Position numbers and translations under genes: made by a program. DNA of 64,000 nucleotides. Source: Candidatus Fonsibacter ubiquis. GTDB taxonomy: Bacteria; Pseudomonadota; Alphaproteobacteria; Pelagibacterales; Pelagibacteraceae. The notes under the pieces were generated by a model, which did no database searches, had not been told where the DNA came from, and saw nothing but the letters and a program-made list of their open reading frames with translations. The stretch is taken from positions 363,501 through 427,500 of the forward strand of contig NZ_CP024034.1 in the NCBI RefSeq assembly GCF_002688585.1. The letters are read 5' to 3'. Below, piece by piece: positions 19,051 to 28,073 of this stretch. Numbering within the stretch: the stretch's first letter is position 1; every line of letters starts with the position of its first letter.

Positions 19051-19068
19051 TTGTTATAAATATAACAA
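19051..19068 (+). promoter_or_regulatory. perfect palindrome in the lon leader
   Basis: TTGTTATA-AA-TATAACAA is an 18-base perfect inverted repeat just after the predicted lon transcription start and 16 bases before the start codon. A further TATAAC at 19039-19044 repeats the half-site core. In RNA it could form a 7-bp A-U hairpin with a 4-base loop; in DNA it looks like a repressor operator. Confidence 0.5.
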
Positions 19069-19084
19069 TTAATATTATTGATTT

Positions 19085-21496
19085 ATGGAAGTTAAAGAAT
19101 CGCAAAAAAATAATCAGGCTCAATATCCGGTATTACCCCTAAGAGATATTGTTGTTTTTCCTGGAATGGTGGTTCCGCTTTTTGTTGGAAGAGAAAAGTC
19201 TATTAATGCCTTAAATAATGTCATGGATAAGTATAAGAAAATTATACTTGCTGCTCAAAAAAGCCATGATGTAGATGATCCTAAGGATAATGAAATTTAC
19301 CAAGTCGGTTGCTTAGGTGAAATATTACAGTTGTTAAAACTTCCAGATGGAACAGTTAAAATTTTAGTCGAAGGAAAAGAAAGAGTAAAAATAAATCAAT
19401 ATCATAATGAAGAAAAGAATTTTTTATTAGCTTCATGCTCAACCTTAGCCGATGATCTTGGCAAAGAAGATTTATCTTTACTATCAAAAGCAGTTTTAAA
19501 TAAATTCGATAAATTAGTTAAAGTTTCAAAAAAAGTATCAGAAGAGGGTCTTGAGACAATTAAAGACACAAAAGAACCATCAAAAATTGCAGATGCAGTT
19601 GCTAATCAATTACAAATTAGTTTAGTTGAAAAGCAAAAAATTTTAGAGAATTTATCTGTTCAAAATAGATTAGAATCTCTTTTAACTTTTATCGAAAGTG
19701 AAATTGAAGTTTTATCAGTTGAGAAAAAAATTAGAGGTAGAGTTAAAAACCAAATGGAAAAAACTCAAAGAGAATATTATTTAAATGAACAATTAAAAGC
19801 TATTCAAAAAGAATTAGGTGAAACAGAAGATGGAAAAGATGAAATTCAGAATTTAGAAGAAGCAATTAAGAAAGCTAAAATGACTAAAGAAGCTGAAGAT
19901 AAATCATTAGCAGAATTAAAAAAATTAAAATCAATGAGTCCGATGTCAGCTGAATCTACTGTAGTTAGAAATTATTTAGATTGGATGGTTTCGTTACCAT
20001 GGGGAAAAATTTCAAAAGTAAACACTGATATAAATAATGCAAAAAAAATTCTTGATGAAGATCACTATGGGTTAGAAAAAGTAAAAGATAGAATCTTAGA
20101 ATTTTTGGCAGTGCAAAGTAGAATTAATAAAATTAAAGGGCCAATTCTTTGTCTAGTAGGAGCGCCCGGAGTTGGAAAAACATCTTTAGGTAAATCTATA
20201 GCTAAAGCTACCGGAAGAGAGTTTGTAAGAATGTCTTTAGGCGGCATTAGAGATGAAGCTGAGATTAGAGGTCATAGAAGAACATACATTGGATCTTTAC
20301 CAGGAAAAATAATTCAAATGATGAAAAAGTCAGGAAAAAATAATCCTTTAATTTTATTAGATGAAATTGATAAAATCGGAAATGACTATAGGGGAGATCC
20401 CTCATCAGCGTTATTAGAGGCACTGGATCCAGAGCAAAATACAACATTTAATGATCATTATCTAGAAGTGGATTATGATTTGTCCAATGTAATGTTTGTT
20501 ACTACCGCAAATACTTTAAATATACCCGGTCCATTATTAGATAGAATGGAAGTGATTAGAATATCTGGTTACACAGAAGATGAAAAAATGGAAATTGCAA
20601 AAAAATATCTTCTGCCTAAACAAATTAAAGAGAACGGATTAAAAACAGGGGAATGGATTGTCTCCGATGAAGCATTAAAATATATCATTAGATACTATAC
20701 CAGGGAGTCTGGGGTTAGAAGTTTAGAGAGAGAGATTTCAAAACTTGCAAGGAAAGGAGTTAAAGATATTGTTACTAAGACAAAAGACACAATTAAAATT
20801 GATGAAAAAAATCTTAATGACTATCTTGGTGTCAAAAAATTTAAATATGGTGAAATTGAAAATAAAGATGGAACAGGAATTGTTACCGGACTTGCTTGGA
20901 CTGAAGTAGGTGGTGAACTATTAACAATTGAGTCTGTAATAATGCCAGGGAAAGGTAAGATGGAAATAACTGGAAAACTAGGAGAGGTTATGCAGGAATC
21001 CGTTAAAGCTGCAAAATCTTTTGTTAGATCTAGGTGCATAGAATATGGTATCATTCCCCCTGTTTTCGAAAAAAAGGACATTCATATTCATGTGCCTGAA
21101 GGAGCAACGCCTAAAGATGGGCCGTCAGCTGGTATTGCAATGGTAACTTCAATTGTATCATCTTTGACAGGTATCCCAGTTAGAAGAGAAGTCGCCATGA
21201 CAGGAGAAGTAACCTTAAGAGGAAGAGTACTTCCAATTGGTGGTTTAAAAGAAAAATTATTGGCAGCACTCAGAGGAGGTATTAAAACTGTTTTGATACC
21301 AGATGAAAACGAGAAAGACTTAGCTGAAATACCTAAAAATGTTATTGAAGGTCTAAAAATTATTCCAGTAAAAACAGTAGATGAAGTGTTAAAAGTAGCT
21401 TTAACCAAATCTTTAACGCCAATTGATTGGGTCGAAATTGATATGTCGCAAACGCAAAAGACAAAAGACATTTCAAGTGAAAGACCTGTTAATTAA
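19085..21496 (+). CDS. lon: ATP-dependent protease Lon
   Basis: The 803-residue chain has the N-terminal substrate-recognition domain (starting [22 protein letters not shown]-like; motif [10 protein letters not shown]), a coiled middle, Walker [10 protein letters not shown], Walker [11 protein letters not shown] and the protease domain with catalytic Ser681 in PKDGPSAG and Lys722 in GGLKEK. It degrades misfolded and regulatory proteins. A heat-shock-type promoter and a palindrome lie upstream. Downstream, where many alphaproteobacteria carry hupB, there is the accessory glycan cassette. Confidence 0.97.
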   Translation: MEVKESQKNNQAQYPVLPLRDIVVFPGMVVPLFVGREKSINALNNVMDKYKKIILAAQKSHDVDDPKDNEIYQVGCLGEILQLLKLPDGTVKILVEGKERVKINQYHNEEKNFLLASCSTLADDLGKEDLSLLSKAVLNKFDKLVKVSKKVSEEGLETIKDTKEPSKIADAVANQLQISLVEKQKILENLSVQNRLESLLTFIESEIEVLSVEKKIRGRVKNQMEKTQREYYLNEQLKAIQKELGETEDGKDEIQNLEEAIKKAKMTKEAEDKSLAELKKLKSMSPMSAESTVVRNYLDWMVSLPWGKISKVNTDINNAKKILDEDHYGLEKVKDRILEFLAVQSRINKIKGPILCLVGAPGVGKTSLGKSIAKATGREFVRMSLGGIRDEAEIRGHRRTYIGSLPGKIIQMMKKSGKNNPLILLDEIDKIGNDYRGDPSSALLEALDPEQNTTFNDHYLEVDYDLSNVMFVTTANTLNIPGPLLDRMEVIRISGYTEDEKMEIAKKYLLPKQIKENGLKTGEWIVSDEALKYIIRYYTRESGVRSLEREISKLARKGVKDIVTKTKDTIKIDEKNLNDYLGVKKFKYGEIENKDGTGIVTGLAWTEVGGELLTIESVIMPGKGKMEITGKLGEVMQESVKAAKSFVRSRCIEYGIIPPVFEKKDIHIHVPEGATPKDGPSAGIAMVTSIVSSLTGIPVRREVAMTGEVTLRGRVLPIGGLKEKLLAALRGGIKTVLIPDENEKDLAEIPKNVIEGLKIIPVKTVDEVLKVALTKSLTPIDWVEIDMSQTQKTKDISSERPVN

Positions 21497-21559
21497 TTTT
21501 TGCTAATTCGAAAATAAATATCTCAATCAAATTTATTTAAAAATTATTAATTTTTATAA

Positions 21560-22798
21560 ATGCTAAGTAAAAAATTATTTAAGATTTACTTTATTTTTTT
21601 TATTTTAATTATAGCTTATTTACGTAGCCCATATATTTTTAAATTTGGAAGATTTGTTGCTGAAGAAGGAGAGTTTTGGTTTAGAAATTCATTTGTAGAA
21701 GGGCCCTTATTTGGTTTGACTCAAGTATACTTTGGAAGTGGTTATTTTAATTTGTGGGCAAATATTTCTTCAGTTTTGGCATTAATACCGAATTTAGAAT
21801 ATGCGCCTCTAATAACGGTATATTGTGCATTTTTTGTACAGTTATTTTTATACATTTTTATAATTTTTCATAAATCTAAATTTTTAGTCCGAGACCAAGA
21901 TAAATATATAATTTGTTTATTGGTTTTAATTTCACCATTTATGGTTGAAGAGGTCTGGCTTAATACTTTGGCGTCTCAAGTATATTTAACAATTTTAGTT
22001 ATATTAATATTTTTCCAAGAGGAAACAAAAAGTGTTTTATGGGAAATTACTTCTTATGCAAGTATTTTGGTTGCAGGACTATCAACAATTACAACTAATA
22101 TTTTAACACCCTTTTTTTTTTACAAATACAAACATAATAAAAGTAGAATTAACTTAATAAATTTTTTAATTATTTTTATTTCAACACTTTTTCAGTTTTT
22201 TATATATTTATATTCTAAATATTATGAATTTTTTGAAGAGAGCCTAAGATATAATATTTCAAATGAAAAATTTATTAATTTTGTTTACAACGTTATTTTT
22301 AAAAATTTTTTTGGAAGAGACTTTGTTCATTTATTTTTTTCGTATTTTTATAAAAAAGAAAATTTAATTATTCTCTCTATATTAATTATTTTTTTTATTT
22401 TATTAGCACTATTTTTTTTTATTAAAAAATTTAAGAATGACAGAATATTTATTTTATTATTAATATTTTTTATCGCAGAAAGTTTATTGGCTTTTTTTGG
22501 ATCAAAGTTTAACCAAGTGCAAGGTAGATATGCAGTAGTTCCAAGCTTTTTACTAATGACTATAGTGTACAGAATATATCAAATAAGCGATAATTTTATT
22601 AAAAAGTTATCTATTATACTCGTTATCTTTTCACTTACAGCTGGTGCCTATCAATATAAATACAAAGCTATTTATCCTGAGTTTTTAGATTGTTTTGATT
22701 GTCCAAATTGGAAAGAAGAAATTCTTAAATGGAGAAATGACAATAATTATAAAATTAAAATTTGGAATTACCCTACCAGATCAATGTATTTAAAATAA
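21560..22798 (+). CDS. multi-span membrane protein, possible GT-C glycosyltransferase
   Basis: The 412-residue protein has roughly ten hydrophobic segments, rich in Phe and Ile. After the first helix comes FVAEEGEFWFRNSF and then FGSGYFNLW, which recalls the (A)EDGxxF...GY plan of a widespread bacterial GT-C-like membrane family; near the C-terminus is QGRYAVVPSFLL and then a polar tail with two cysteines (CFDCPNW). Acidic residues in the first external loop are typical catalytic candidates in GT-C enzymes. I infer transfer of a sugar from a polyprenyl-phosphate donor. First gene after lon; it ends 4 bases from the convergent FkbM gene. Confidence 0.6.
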   Translation: MLSKKLFKIYFIFFILIIAYLRSPYIFKFGRFVAEEGEFWFRNSFVEGPLFGLTQVYFGSGYFNLWANISSVLALIPNLEYAPLITVYCAFFVQLFLYIFIIFHKSKFLVRDQDKYIICLLVLISPFMVEEVWLNTLASQVYLTILVILIFFQEETKSVLWEITSYASILVAGLSTITTNILTPFFFYKYKHNKSRINLINFLIIFISTLFQFFIYLYSKYYEFFEESLRYNISNEKFINFVYNVIFKNFFGRDFVHLFFSYFYKKENLIILSILIIFFILLALFFFIKKFKNDRIFILLLIFFIAESLLAFFGSKFNQVQGRYAVVPSFLLMTIVYRIYQISDNFIKKLSIILVIFSLTAGAYQYKYKAIYPEFLDCFDCPNWKEEILKWRNDNNYKIKIWNYPTRSMYLK

Positions 22799-22802
22799 TT
22801 TA

Positions 22803-23576
22803 CTAATATTTAATATTAAATTTTTTTACTGATTTCCTTATATAAAATAAATTGACGCATTCTTCTTTTTTATGAATTTTTAAAATTTTGTTCATATAAA
22901 AGTATTTATTGTAATTTTTTTTTAGTAAATTGAATATTTTATTTTGATCATTATTATTTTCAATTATTATAAGAGGTTTGTCTCTATTAATTTGTGAAAG
23001 TAAAGTTTTTATTACACTTAATTCATGTCCATTTGTATCAATTTTAATAAAATCAATCTTTTGATTTAATAATTTAAATTTTTTAAGATTTATATTTGAA
23101 TTTTCAATTTGTAATTTTTGTTTGAAATCTAATCTAAGTTGATTTTGTAAATTTTTTTTAGAATAAAAAGTGTAGGATAATAATGGTATTTTAAAAAAAA
23201 AGAATTTAAAAACAGGGTAAAAAACTTTCTTTTTTAATGATTTATTCGATAAACCGTAATTAAAAATTTTAATTTTTTTTAAATTTTTCAACTGTTTTAA
23301 TTTTTCTACATAAATAGAATGTGGCTCATAACAAAATATTTTTTTTATATTTAATATTTTCAAAAAAAAAATTACAGAAATACCATCGCTAGCCCCAACA
23401 TCTATAATATTAATCTTCTTGTTCTTAAAATAAAATTTTAGGTAATTGAAATCGTTCTCAAAAATTCGAAAAAATTTAGCTAGTTGTCTAAAAATTACAT
23501 AGAAATAAATATTTGATCTTACAATTTTTTCAAAAAAATAAAAAAAACCAACTTGTGTAAATGACTTTTTTATCAT
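22803..23576 (-). CDS. FkbM family methyltransferase
   Basis: The 257-residue protein has the SAM-binding IIDVGASDG (57-65) and, in the second half, FIKIDTNGHE, the FkbM motif usually IKiDvEGaE. The family O-methylates sugars and other small molecules and is common in surface-glycan clusters, where methylation can cap or modify sugars. It shares one base with the upstream GT2 gene, so C-methyltransferase, GT2 and FkbM form one minus-strand operon. Confidence 0.85.
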   Translation of the reverse strand: MIKKSFTQVGFFYFFEKIVRSNIYFYVIFRQLAKFFRIFENDFNYLKFYFKNKKINIIDVGASDGISVIFFLKILNIKKIFCYEPHSIYVEKLKQLKNLKKIKIFNYGLSNKSLKKKVFYPVFKFFFFKIPLLSYTFYSKKNLQNQLRLDFKQKLQIENSNINLKKFKLLNQKIDFIKIDTNGHELSVIKTLLSQINRDKPLIIIENNNDQNKIFNLLKKNYNKYFYMNKILKIHKKEECVNLFYIRKSVKKFNIKY

Positions 23577-24301
23577 TAAAAATTTTTTATAATTAAAAAT
23601 CTATTGAATGATAGTTTTATTAAATAAAATGCTGAATAAAAAATATCTTTCATTCTCATTTTCGATGAACCTATCTTCCGGAAATAAAGTTTAACAGGAA
23701 TCTCTGTTATTCGAAATTTTTTTTTATTAAGATAAAATAAAGACTCCCAAAAAAAGGTGTAACCATTGCTTTTTATTTGTGTAAAATTTTTGATATTAAT
23801 TTTATTAATATTAATGCATCTAAATGCTCCAGAAGCATCATAATGTAAATTAAGAAAAAATTTTAGCAGGATGTGTCTTAAAATGGTTATCAATTTTCTT
23901 GTTCTCGGCCAGTCAGATATTGATCCTTTTTTTATAAATCTACTAGTTGATACTAAATCATAATTTTTTGATAAATTTAGCATTTTTTTAAAGTATTTTG
24001 GGTCGTGAGTTCCGTCACAATCCATGCTTATTATTTTGGAATATTTATTTTTATAACACCACATAAGTCCTTCTTTATGTGCTGAGCCTATTCCTTTTTT
24101 ATTTCTGAATATCGCGTAAATATTTTTATTCTTTTTTTTTATTATATTTATAATTTTTTGCGTATTATCAGTAGAATTATCGTCTATAAAAAGTATATCT
24201 AATTTTATTTTAGTTTTTTTTATTTTTTCAATAATTCTTATTATATTATCTTCTTCGTTTAATGTCGGGATTAGAACGCAAATTTTATTTTTATTAAGCA
24301 T
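23576..24301 (-). CDS. family 2 glycosyltransferase, polyprenol-phosphate-sugar synthase type
   Basis: The 241-residue protein begins VLIPTLNEEDNI and has FIDDNSTDNT (39-48), GIGSAHKEGL near 70-79 and the metal-binding DCDG (94-97), matching the dolichyl-phosphate-mannose synthase branch of GT2. No large C-terminal membrane domain follows, as in the soluble DPM1 type. Expected product: a polyprenyl-phosphate sugar used by GT-C transferases on the outer face of the inner membrane; three GT-C-like proteins are encoded nearby. Donor sugar unknown. Confidence 0.82.
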   Translation of the reverse strand: MLNKNKICVLIPTLNEEDNIIRIIEKIKKTKIKLDILFIDDNSTDNTQKIINIIKKKNKNIYAIFRNKKGIGSAHKEGLMWCYKNKYSKIISMDCDGTHDPKYFKKMLNLSKNYDLVSTSRFIKKGSISDWPRTRKLITILRHILLKFFLNLHYDASGAFRCININKINIKNFTQIKSNGYTFFWESLFYLNKKKFRITEIPVKLYFRKIGSSKMRMKDIFYSAFYLIKLSFNRFLIIKNF

Positions 24302-25524
24302 TATATTATCTCAATTTCTGGCAGAGGAAATATCATTTTACCACCAGAATTTAGATAGTCGGTTTCTCTGTGAATTATATTGTCCCTAAAATGCCAAGGA
24401 AGGACCAAAAAATAATCAGGTTTTTTTAATTTTGCCTGTTTCTCAGAAATTATTTTTATATTTGTTCCAGGTGTATATTTGTTAAATTTAGATTTATTTA
24501 TCTCAGCTATGTAGGGAATATTTTTTTCAGTTAAATTACAGTATTGAAGTATGACATTACCCTTTGTCGAAGCTCCATAACCAAATATAGTTTTTTTCTC
24601 TTTAATAAGATTTGATATTAATTTTTTTAATAAAAATTTATGTTTTTGACAATTTAAGTAAAAATTTTTAATTGTTTTAAAATCATTAGATTTGAAAATT
24701 TTCTCTTTATGAAGAACCCATTTAATTATTCTTTTGTTCTCCTTTAGAGTTGATTCTTTTTTTGCAACGTCAAGAGCAAAACTTCCGCCATTAATTGCAT
24801 TAAATTCGATATCAATAATTTTAAGTTTATGTCTATCAAATAAGTTTTTAATTGAACGAAGAGAATAATATTCTAGATGTTCATGGCATATAGTGTCGTA
24901 TGACAAATTTTTAATCATTGAAGGCATGTAGCTTAACTCTAAATGCCATATCCCATTTTTTTCTAATAAATTATAAATACTATCTACAAATATCTCTGGA
25001 TCTTCAAGATCATAGAACATAGCAATTGATGATATTAGTTTTGCTTTTTTATTAGTTTTATTTTTAATAGATTTTTCAGAAAAAAAATCTGATATTTTAA
25101 TTATATCATTACGATATTTTTCTCCAAATTTTTTTATAGTGGGATCAATTCCAATTAAATTAAAATCTTTAGAAAAATATGATAAAAATGTTCCATCATT
25201 ACTACCGATGTCGATTATTAGATCTTTTTTTTTTAACGAATATTTTTTAATTAAATTTTTACTTTTTTTTTTAAGGTGAAATCTCATTGAGGAATTTAAT
25301 GAGGACATGTATCCGTAATCTTCTCCATACATTTCATTATGGTCGAAATTATTTCTAAGTTGTAGTAAAGAACAACTTTTGCACAAACATAAATTAAGCT
25401 CCCCTTTTGAAATTTTAATATTTTTTTTTTTAGGAAACACACCCGTAAGATGTTGAGATCCTAGGTTAAAAACATTTATTAAGCTTTTACTTTTGCAAGA
25501 TCTACATTTAATAATTTTAATCAT
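24301..25524 (-). CDS. sugar C-methyltransferase (TylCIII/TcaB9-like)
   Basis: The 407-residue protein has the three-part plan of nucleotide-sugar C-methyltransferases: an N-terminal zinc site (Cys7, Cys10 and CxCxxC at 46-51), a SAM fold with IIDIGSNDGTF (104-113), the active-site segment CHEHLEYYS (213-221) and a C-terminal domain with GYGASTKGN (315-323). Relatives add a methyl group to keto-deoxysugars, giving branched sugars. The divergent dehydratase-like gene 58 bases away could make a 4-keto substrate. First gene of the minus-strand trio. Confidence 0.83.
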   Translation of the reverse strand: MIKIIKCRSCKSKSLINVFNLGSQHLTGVFPKKKNIKISKGELNLCLCKSCSLLQLRNNFDHNEMYGEDYGYMSSLNSSMRFHLKKKSKNLIKKYSLKKKDLIIDIGSNDGTFLSYFSKDFNLIGIDPTIKKFGEKYRNDIIKISDFFSEKSIKNKTNKKAKLISSIAMFYDLEDPEIFVDSIYNLLEKNGIWHLELSYMPSMIKNLSYDTICHEHLEYYSLRSIKNLFDRHKLKIIDIEFNAINGGSFALDVAKKESTLKENKRIIKWVLHKEKIFKSNDFKTIKNFYLNCQKHKFLLKKLISNLIKEKKTIFGYGASTKGNVILQYCNLTEKNIPYIAEINKSKFNKYTPGTNIKIISEKQAKLKKPDYFLVLPWHFRDNIIHRETDYLNSGGKMIFPLPEIEII

Positions 25525-25582
25525 TTAAATTTATAAATTAATATTATGAATTATATTATTTATCTTATTTAGCAAAACGCAA

Positions 25583-26488
25583 ATGAAAAAAAAAAATGTA
25601 ATAATTACTGGTGCGCTAGGACAAGATGGAATTTTGTTAACTAATATATTGCTTAATACAAAAAAATTTAACGTTTTTGGGATTCACAATAAAAAAAGCA
25701 AAATAAAAAATATCTATAAAATTAACCTTTTAGATAGTTTAGAACTTAAAAATTTTTTAATTAAACATAATCCAAAGTTTATTTTTCACTTTGCAGCTAA
25801 AAATTATTCCAATAATAAAAAAAAAAAATTGAACTATAAAAGAGATTATTTTTATAATTACAGAATTAGTATAAATATTATTGATGCAATAATTTCTTTA
25901 AATTTAAAAACAAAATTTTTTTTTGCTGCCTCCTCTCAAATGTACGATGGCTATAATAATAAAATTATAAATGAAAGTTCCCCCTTTTTTCCAATTAATT
26001 ATTACGCAATGTACAAAACAGATGTACATAAGTATTTTATGCGTTTTAAAAAAATAAAAAAAATTGATGGTTCAACAATAATATTTTTTAGTCATGACTC
26101 TTATTATAAGAATGAGAAATTTTTAATACGTAGACTTATTAAATATTTTGTAAATAAAAAAAAACTATTAATTAATAGAATATACAAATCTAATATAGTG
26201 CATGATTATTCTCATGCTAAAGACTTTTGTTTTGCTATTTATAAATTAATGTTTAAAAAAAAATTACCAGATAAAATAATATTATCTTCTTTTAGTAAGA
26301 TTTACGTAAATGATATAATTATTTATCTTAATAAGTACTTTAATTTATTTTTAAGTGACCAAACTAAAAAAAAACATCAAATTATTTTAGGTAATAATTC
26401 TTTTGCAAGAAAATTTATAAATTATAAGCCAAAATTAAATATTTATTATTTAATTAATGAATTAATTGAAAAAAAATTTAAAATATAA
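25583..26488 (+). CDS. NAD-dependent sugar dehydratase/epimerase, GDP-mannose 4,6-dehydratase-like
   Basis: The 301-residue short-chain dehydrogenase-type protein has the NAD(P)-binding ITGALGQDG (8-16), FFAASSQMYDG (the Ser region) and YAMYK (Tyr141, Lys145). ITG.xGQDG and FFSHDS.. NEKFLIRR (the FNHESPRRGE.F.TR region of GMD) point to GDP-mannose 4,6-dehydratase, though it is shorter than the usual ~340-370 residues and divergent. A 12-base A run (25817-25828) lies within the gene. The expected product is a 4-keto-6-deoxysugar nucleotide; the substrate is not certain. Confidence 0.75.
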   Translation: MKKKNVIITGALGQDGILLTNILLNTKKFNVFGIHNKKSKIKNIYKINLLDSLELKNFLIKHNPKFIFHFAAKNYSNNKKKKLNYKRDYFYNYRISINIIDAIISLNLKTKFFFAASSQMYDGYNNKIINESSPFFPINYYAMYKTDVHKYFMRFKKIKKIDGSTIIFFSHDSYYKNEKFLIRRLIKYFVNKKKLLINRIYKSNIVHDYSHAKDFCFAIYKLMFKKKLPDKIILSSFSKIYVNDIIIYLNKYFNLFLSDQTKKKHQIILGNNSFARKFINYKPKLNIYYLINELIEKKFKI

Positions 26489-26514
26489 GATTAATAAATT
26501 TCAGTAGTAAAAAA

Positions 26515-27774
26515 ATGAATAGTTTTAATAATGAGTATTTAAAAATAAATTATGGTTTAATTATTTTTTTTTTTTCAGCCTTAACACTTTTTATAGGATT
26601 TTATTATAATGAAGATGGAACCGGATTAGCATTATCTGGTGATTTTAGAGATACCTTACCATATATAATAGAACTAAAAAAAGATTTACTCGTCGATCCA
26701 ACTCCCTGGACACTTCATTTTCCACTACATTATATTTTATTTTCAATTGTCGATTCATTTCTAAATCAAACAACACTTACTAGATTATTTTTCTGTTTTC
26801 TTTCTATTTCAGTTCCAATTTTGTTTTATAAATGTTTAAAAATTAAATTTGGAAATTATTATAAATCTAATTATTTAATTCTTTCGTCTACTATTTTTTT
26901 TGTTCCTGGTTTTAGATATTCAGCGATATGGGCAAATGATCATATAACAGCAAGCATTTCTTTTTTAATATCAATTATTTTTTTACTAAAATGGTCAAAA
27001 TTACCTCATGCATTAAGACAAAGGAGGATCATTTATGTTTTTTATAGTACTTTTTTCCTGGCTTTAACTTGTTACAGTAGGCAATATTATGTAATTTTTT
27101 TTTTCATTTTTTTTTATATTTTTTATAAAAATTTAACATTATACAATTTTTTAAAAGTCTTAATTTTTTGTTTTATTATTTCGTTACCAGGTTTTTTCAT
27201 TCTATATAAATTTCCAGGTCTTTTTAAACAACTTTCTTTTACAGTGAATATTTATAATAATATTTTTGGAAACTTTTCCGCTTTATTTGTTTATACACTA
27301 CCTATTTTTTTTTTTAATTTTATAAAAATTAAGAATAATATTGTTAATTCAAAAAAAATTTTTTACACTTTTTTTTTCTCTTTATTTATTTTTATTTTAC
27401 TGGAAAATAAATTAGATTACGAAAATACGCTTTCTCTTGGTGCTTTTTTCGTTATTTCAAAAAATATATTAGGTAATTTTTTTTTATTTTATATTACAGT
27501 TATTTTAGGAATTACATTTGCTTTGTTAATTGTAGAATATAAGATCGATTTTTTAGTTATATTTTTAATAATATTTGTTTTTGCTGGATCCGTTGTGATA
27601 CAAAAATATTTTGAACCAATGTTTTATTTTCTTTTTTTTTTACTAATGAAAACAAACTATAGAAAAATATTTATAAACGAAAGTAAAAGTACAATTTTGC
27701 TTTTTTTATCTTGTGTAGTTTATTATTTTGTCGCTATATCTGACATTTTATATAGGATTAAAATTACTTTATGA
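26515..27774 (+). CDS. multi-span membrane protein, possible GT-C glycosyltransferase
   Basis: The 419-residue protein has around ten to eleven hydrophobic segments with Phe-rich stretches. The first external loop carries acidic residues (NEDGTGLALSGDFRDTLPY) and is followed by DPTPWTLHFPLHYIL; a later loop has CYSRQYYVIF, loosely like the RQTNIVW segment of ALG10-type transferases. I infer a GT-C-like polyprenol-linked transferase, without family proof. A T12 run (26564-26575) lies at codons 17-20. Its stop overlaps the next start (ATGA). Confidence 0.55.
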   Translation: MNSFNNEYLKINYGLIIFFFSALTLFIGFYYNEDGTGLALSGDFRDTLPYIIELKKDLLVDPTPWTLHFPLHYILFSIVDSFLNQTTLTRLFFCFLSISVPILFYKCLKIKFGNYYKSNYLILSSTIFFVPGFRYSAIWANDHITASISFLISIIFLLKWSKLPHALRQRRIIYVFYSTFFLALTCYSRQYYVIFFFIFFYIFYKNLTLYNFLKVLIFCFIISLPGFFILYKFPGLFKQLSFTVNIYNNIFGNFSALFVYTLPIFFFNFIKIKNNIVNSKKIFYTFFFSLFIFILLENKLDYENTLSLGAFFVISKNILGNFFLFYITVILGITFALLIVEYKIDFLVIFLIIFVFAGSVVIQKYFEPMFYFLFFLLMKTNYRKIFINESKSTILLFLSCVVYYFVAISDILYRIKITL

Positions 27775-28073
27775 AAAAAAATAACGAATTAAAAGTTTTC
27801 TTTATTAAACTAATCTCTATTACGTTTGCTTTCATTTTTATTATTAATTTTTTATTTAACCTATTATTAGCTGAAAGACTCGAGAAAATTGATAAGTTGT
27901 TATCGATAAATAAAGCCAAAAATAGATCAGAAATTAAAGATAAAATTAGAATTGAATTATTAAAAGGTTTAGAAAAAGATAATTTGTTATCTGAAGAAGA
28001 TAAAATTTTATTATACAAATATTATATAAAACTTAAATCAGAATTTAATTCAATTGATAGTAAAATTAAGTAA
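27771..28073 (+). CDS. 100-residue single-span membrane protein, function unknown
   Basis: One membrane helix (about residues 9-33) is followed by a charged, helical, probably coiled-coil segment rich in Lys, Glu and Leu. No family recognised. It overlaps the upstream gene by 4 bases and the downstream GT-C gene by 20, so it is locked into a three-gene translational unit and is likely to be a partner or regulator of the flanking membrane enzymes. An antisense frame also exists here, but the coupling favours this strand. Confidence 0.6.
   Translation: MKKNNELKVFFIKLISITFAFIFIINFLFNLLLAERLEKIDKLLSINKAKNRSEIKDKIRIELLKGLEKDNLLSEEDKILLYKYYIKLKSEFNSIDSKIK

Noticed and set aside
27764-28018. Antisense ORF opposite the 100-residue membrane protein
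   Set aside because: The plus-strand frame has a membrane helix and is coupled to both neighbours by overlap; the minus frame has neither context nor a start signal.
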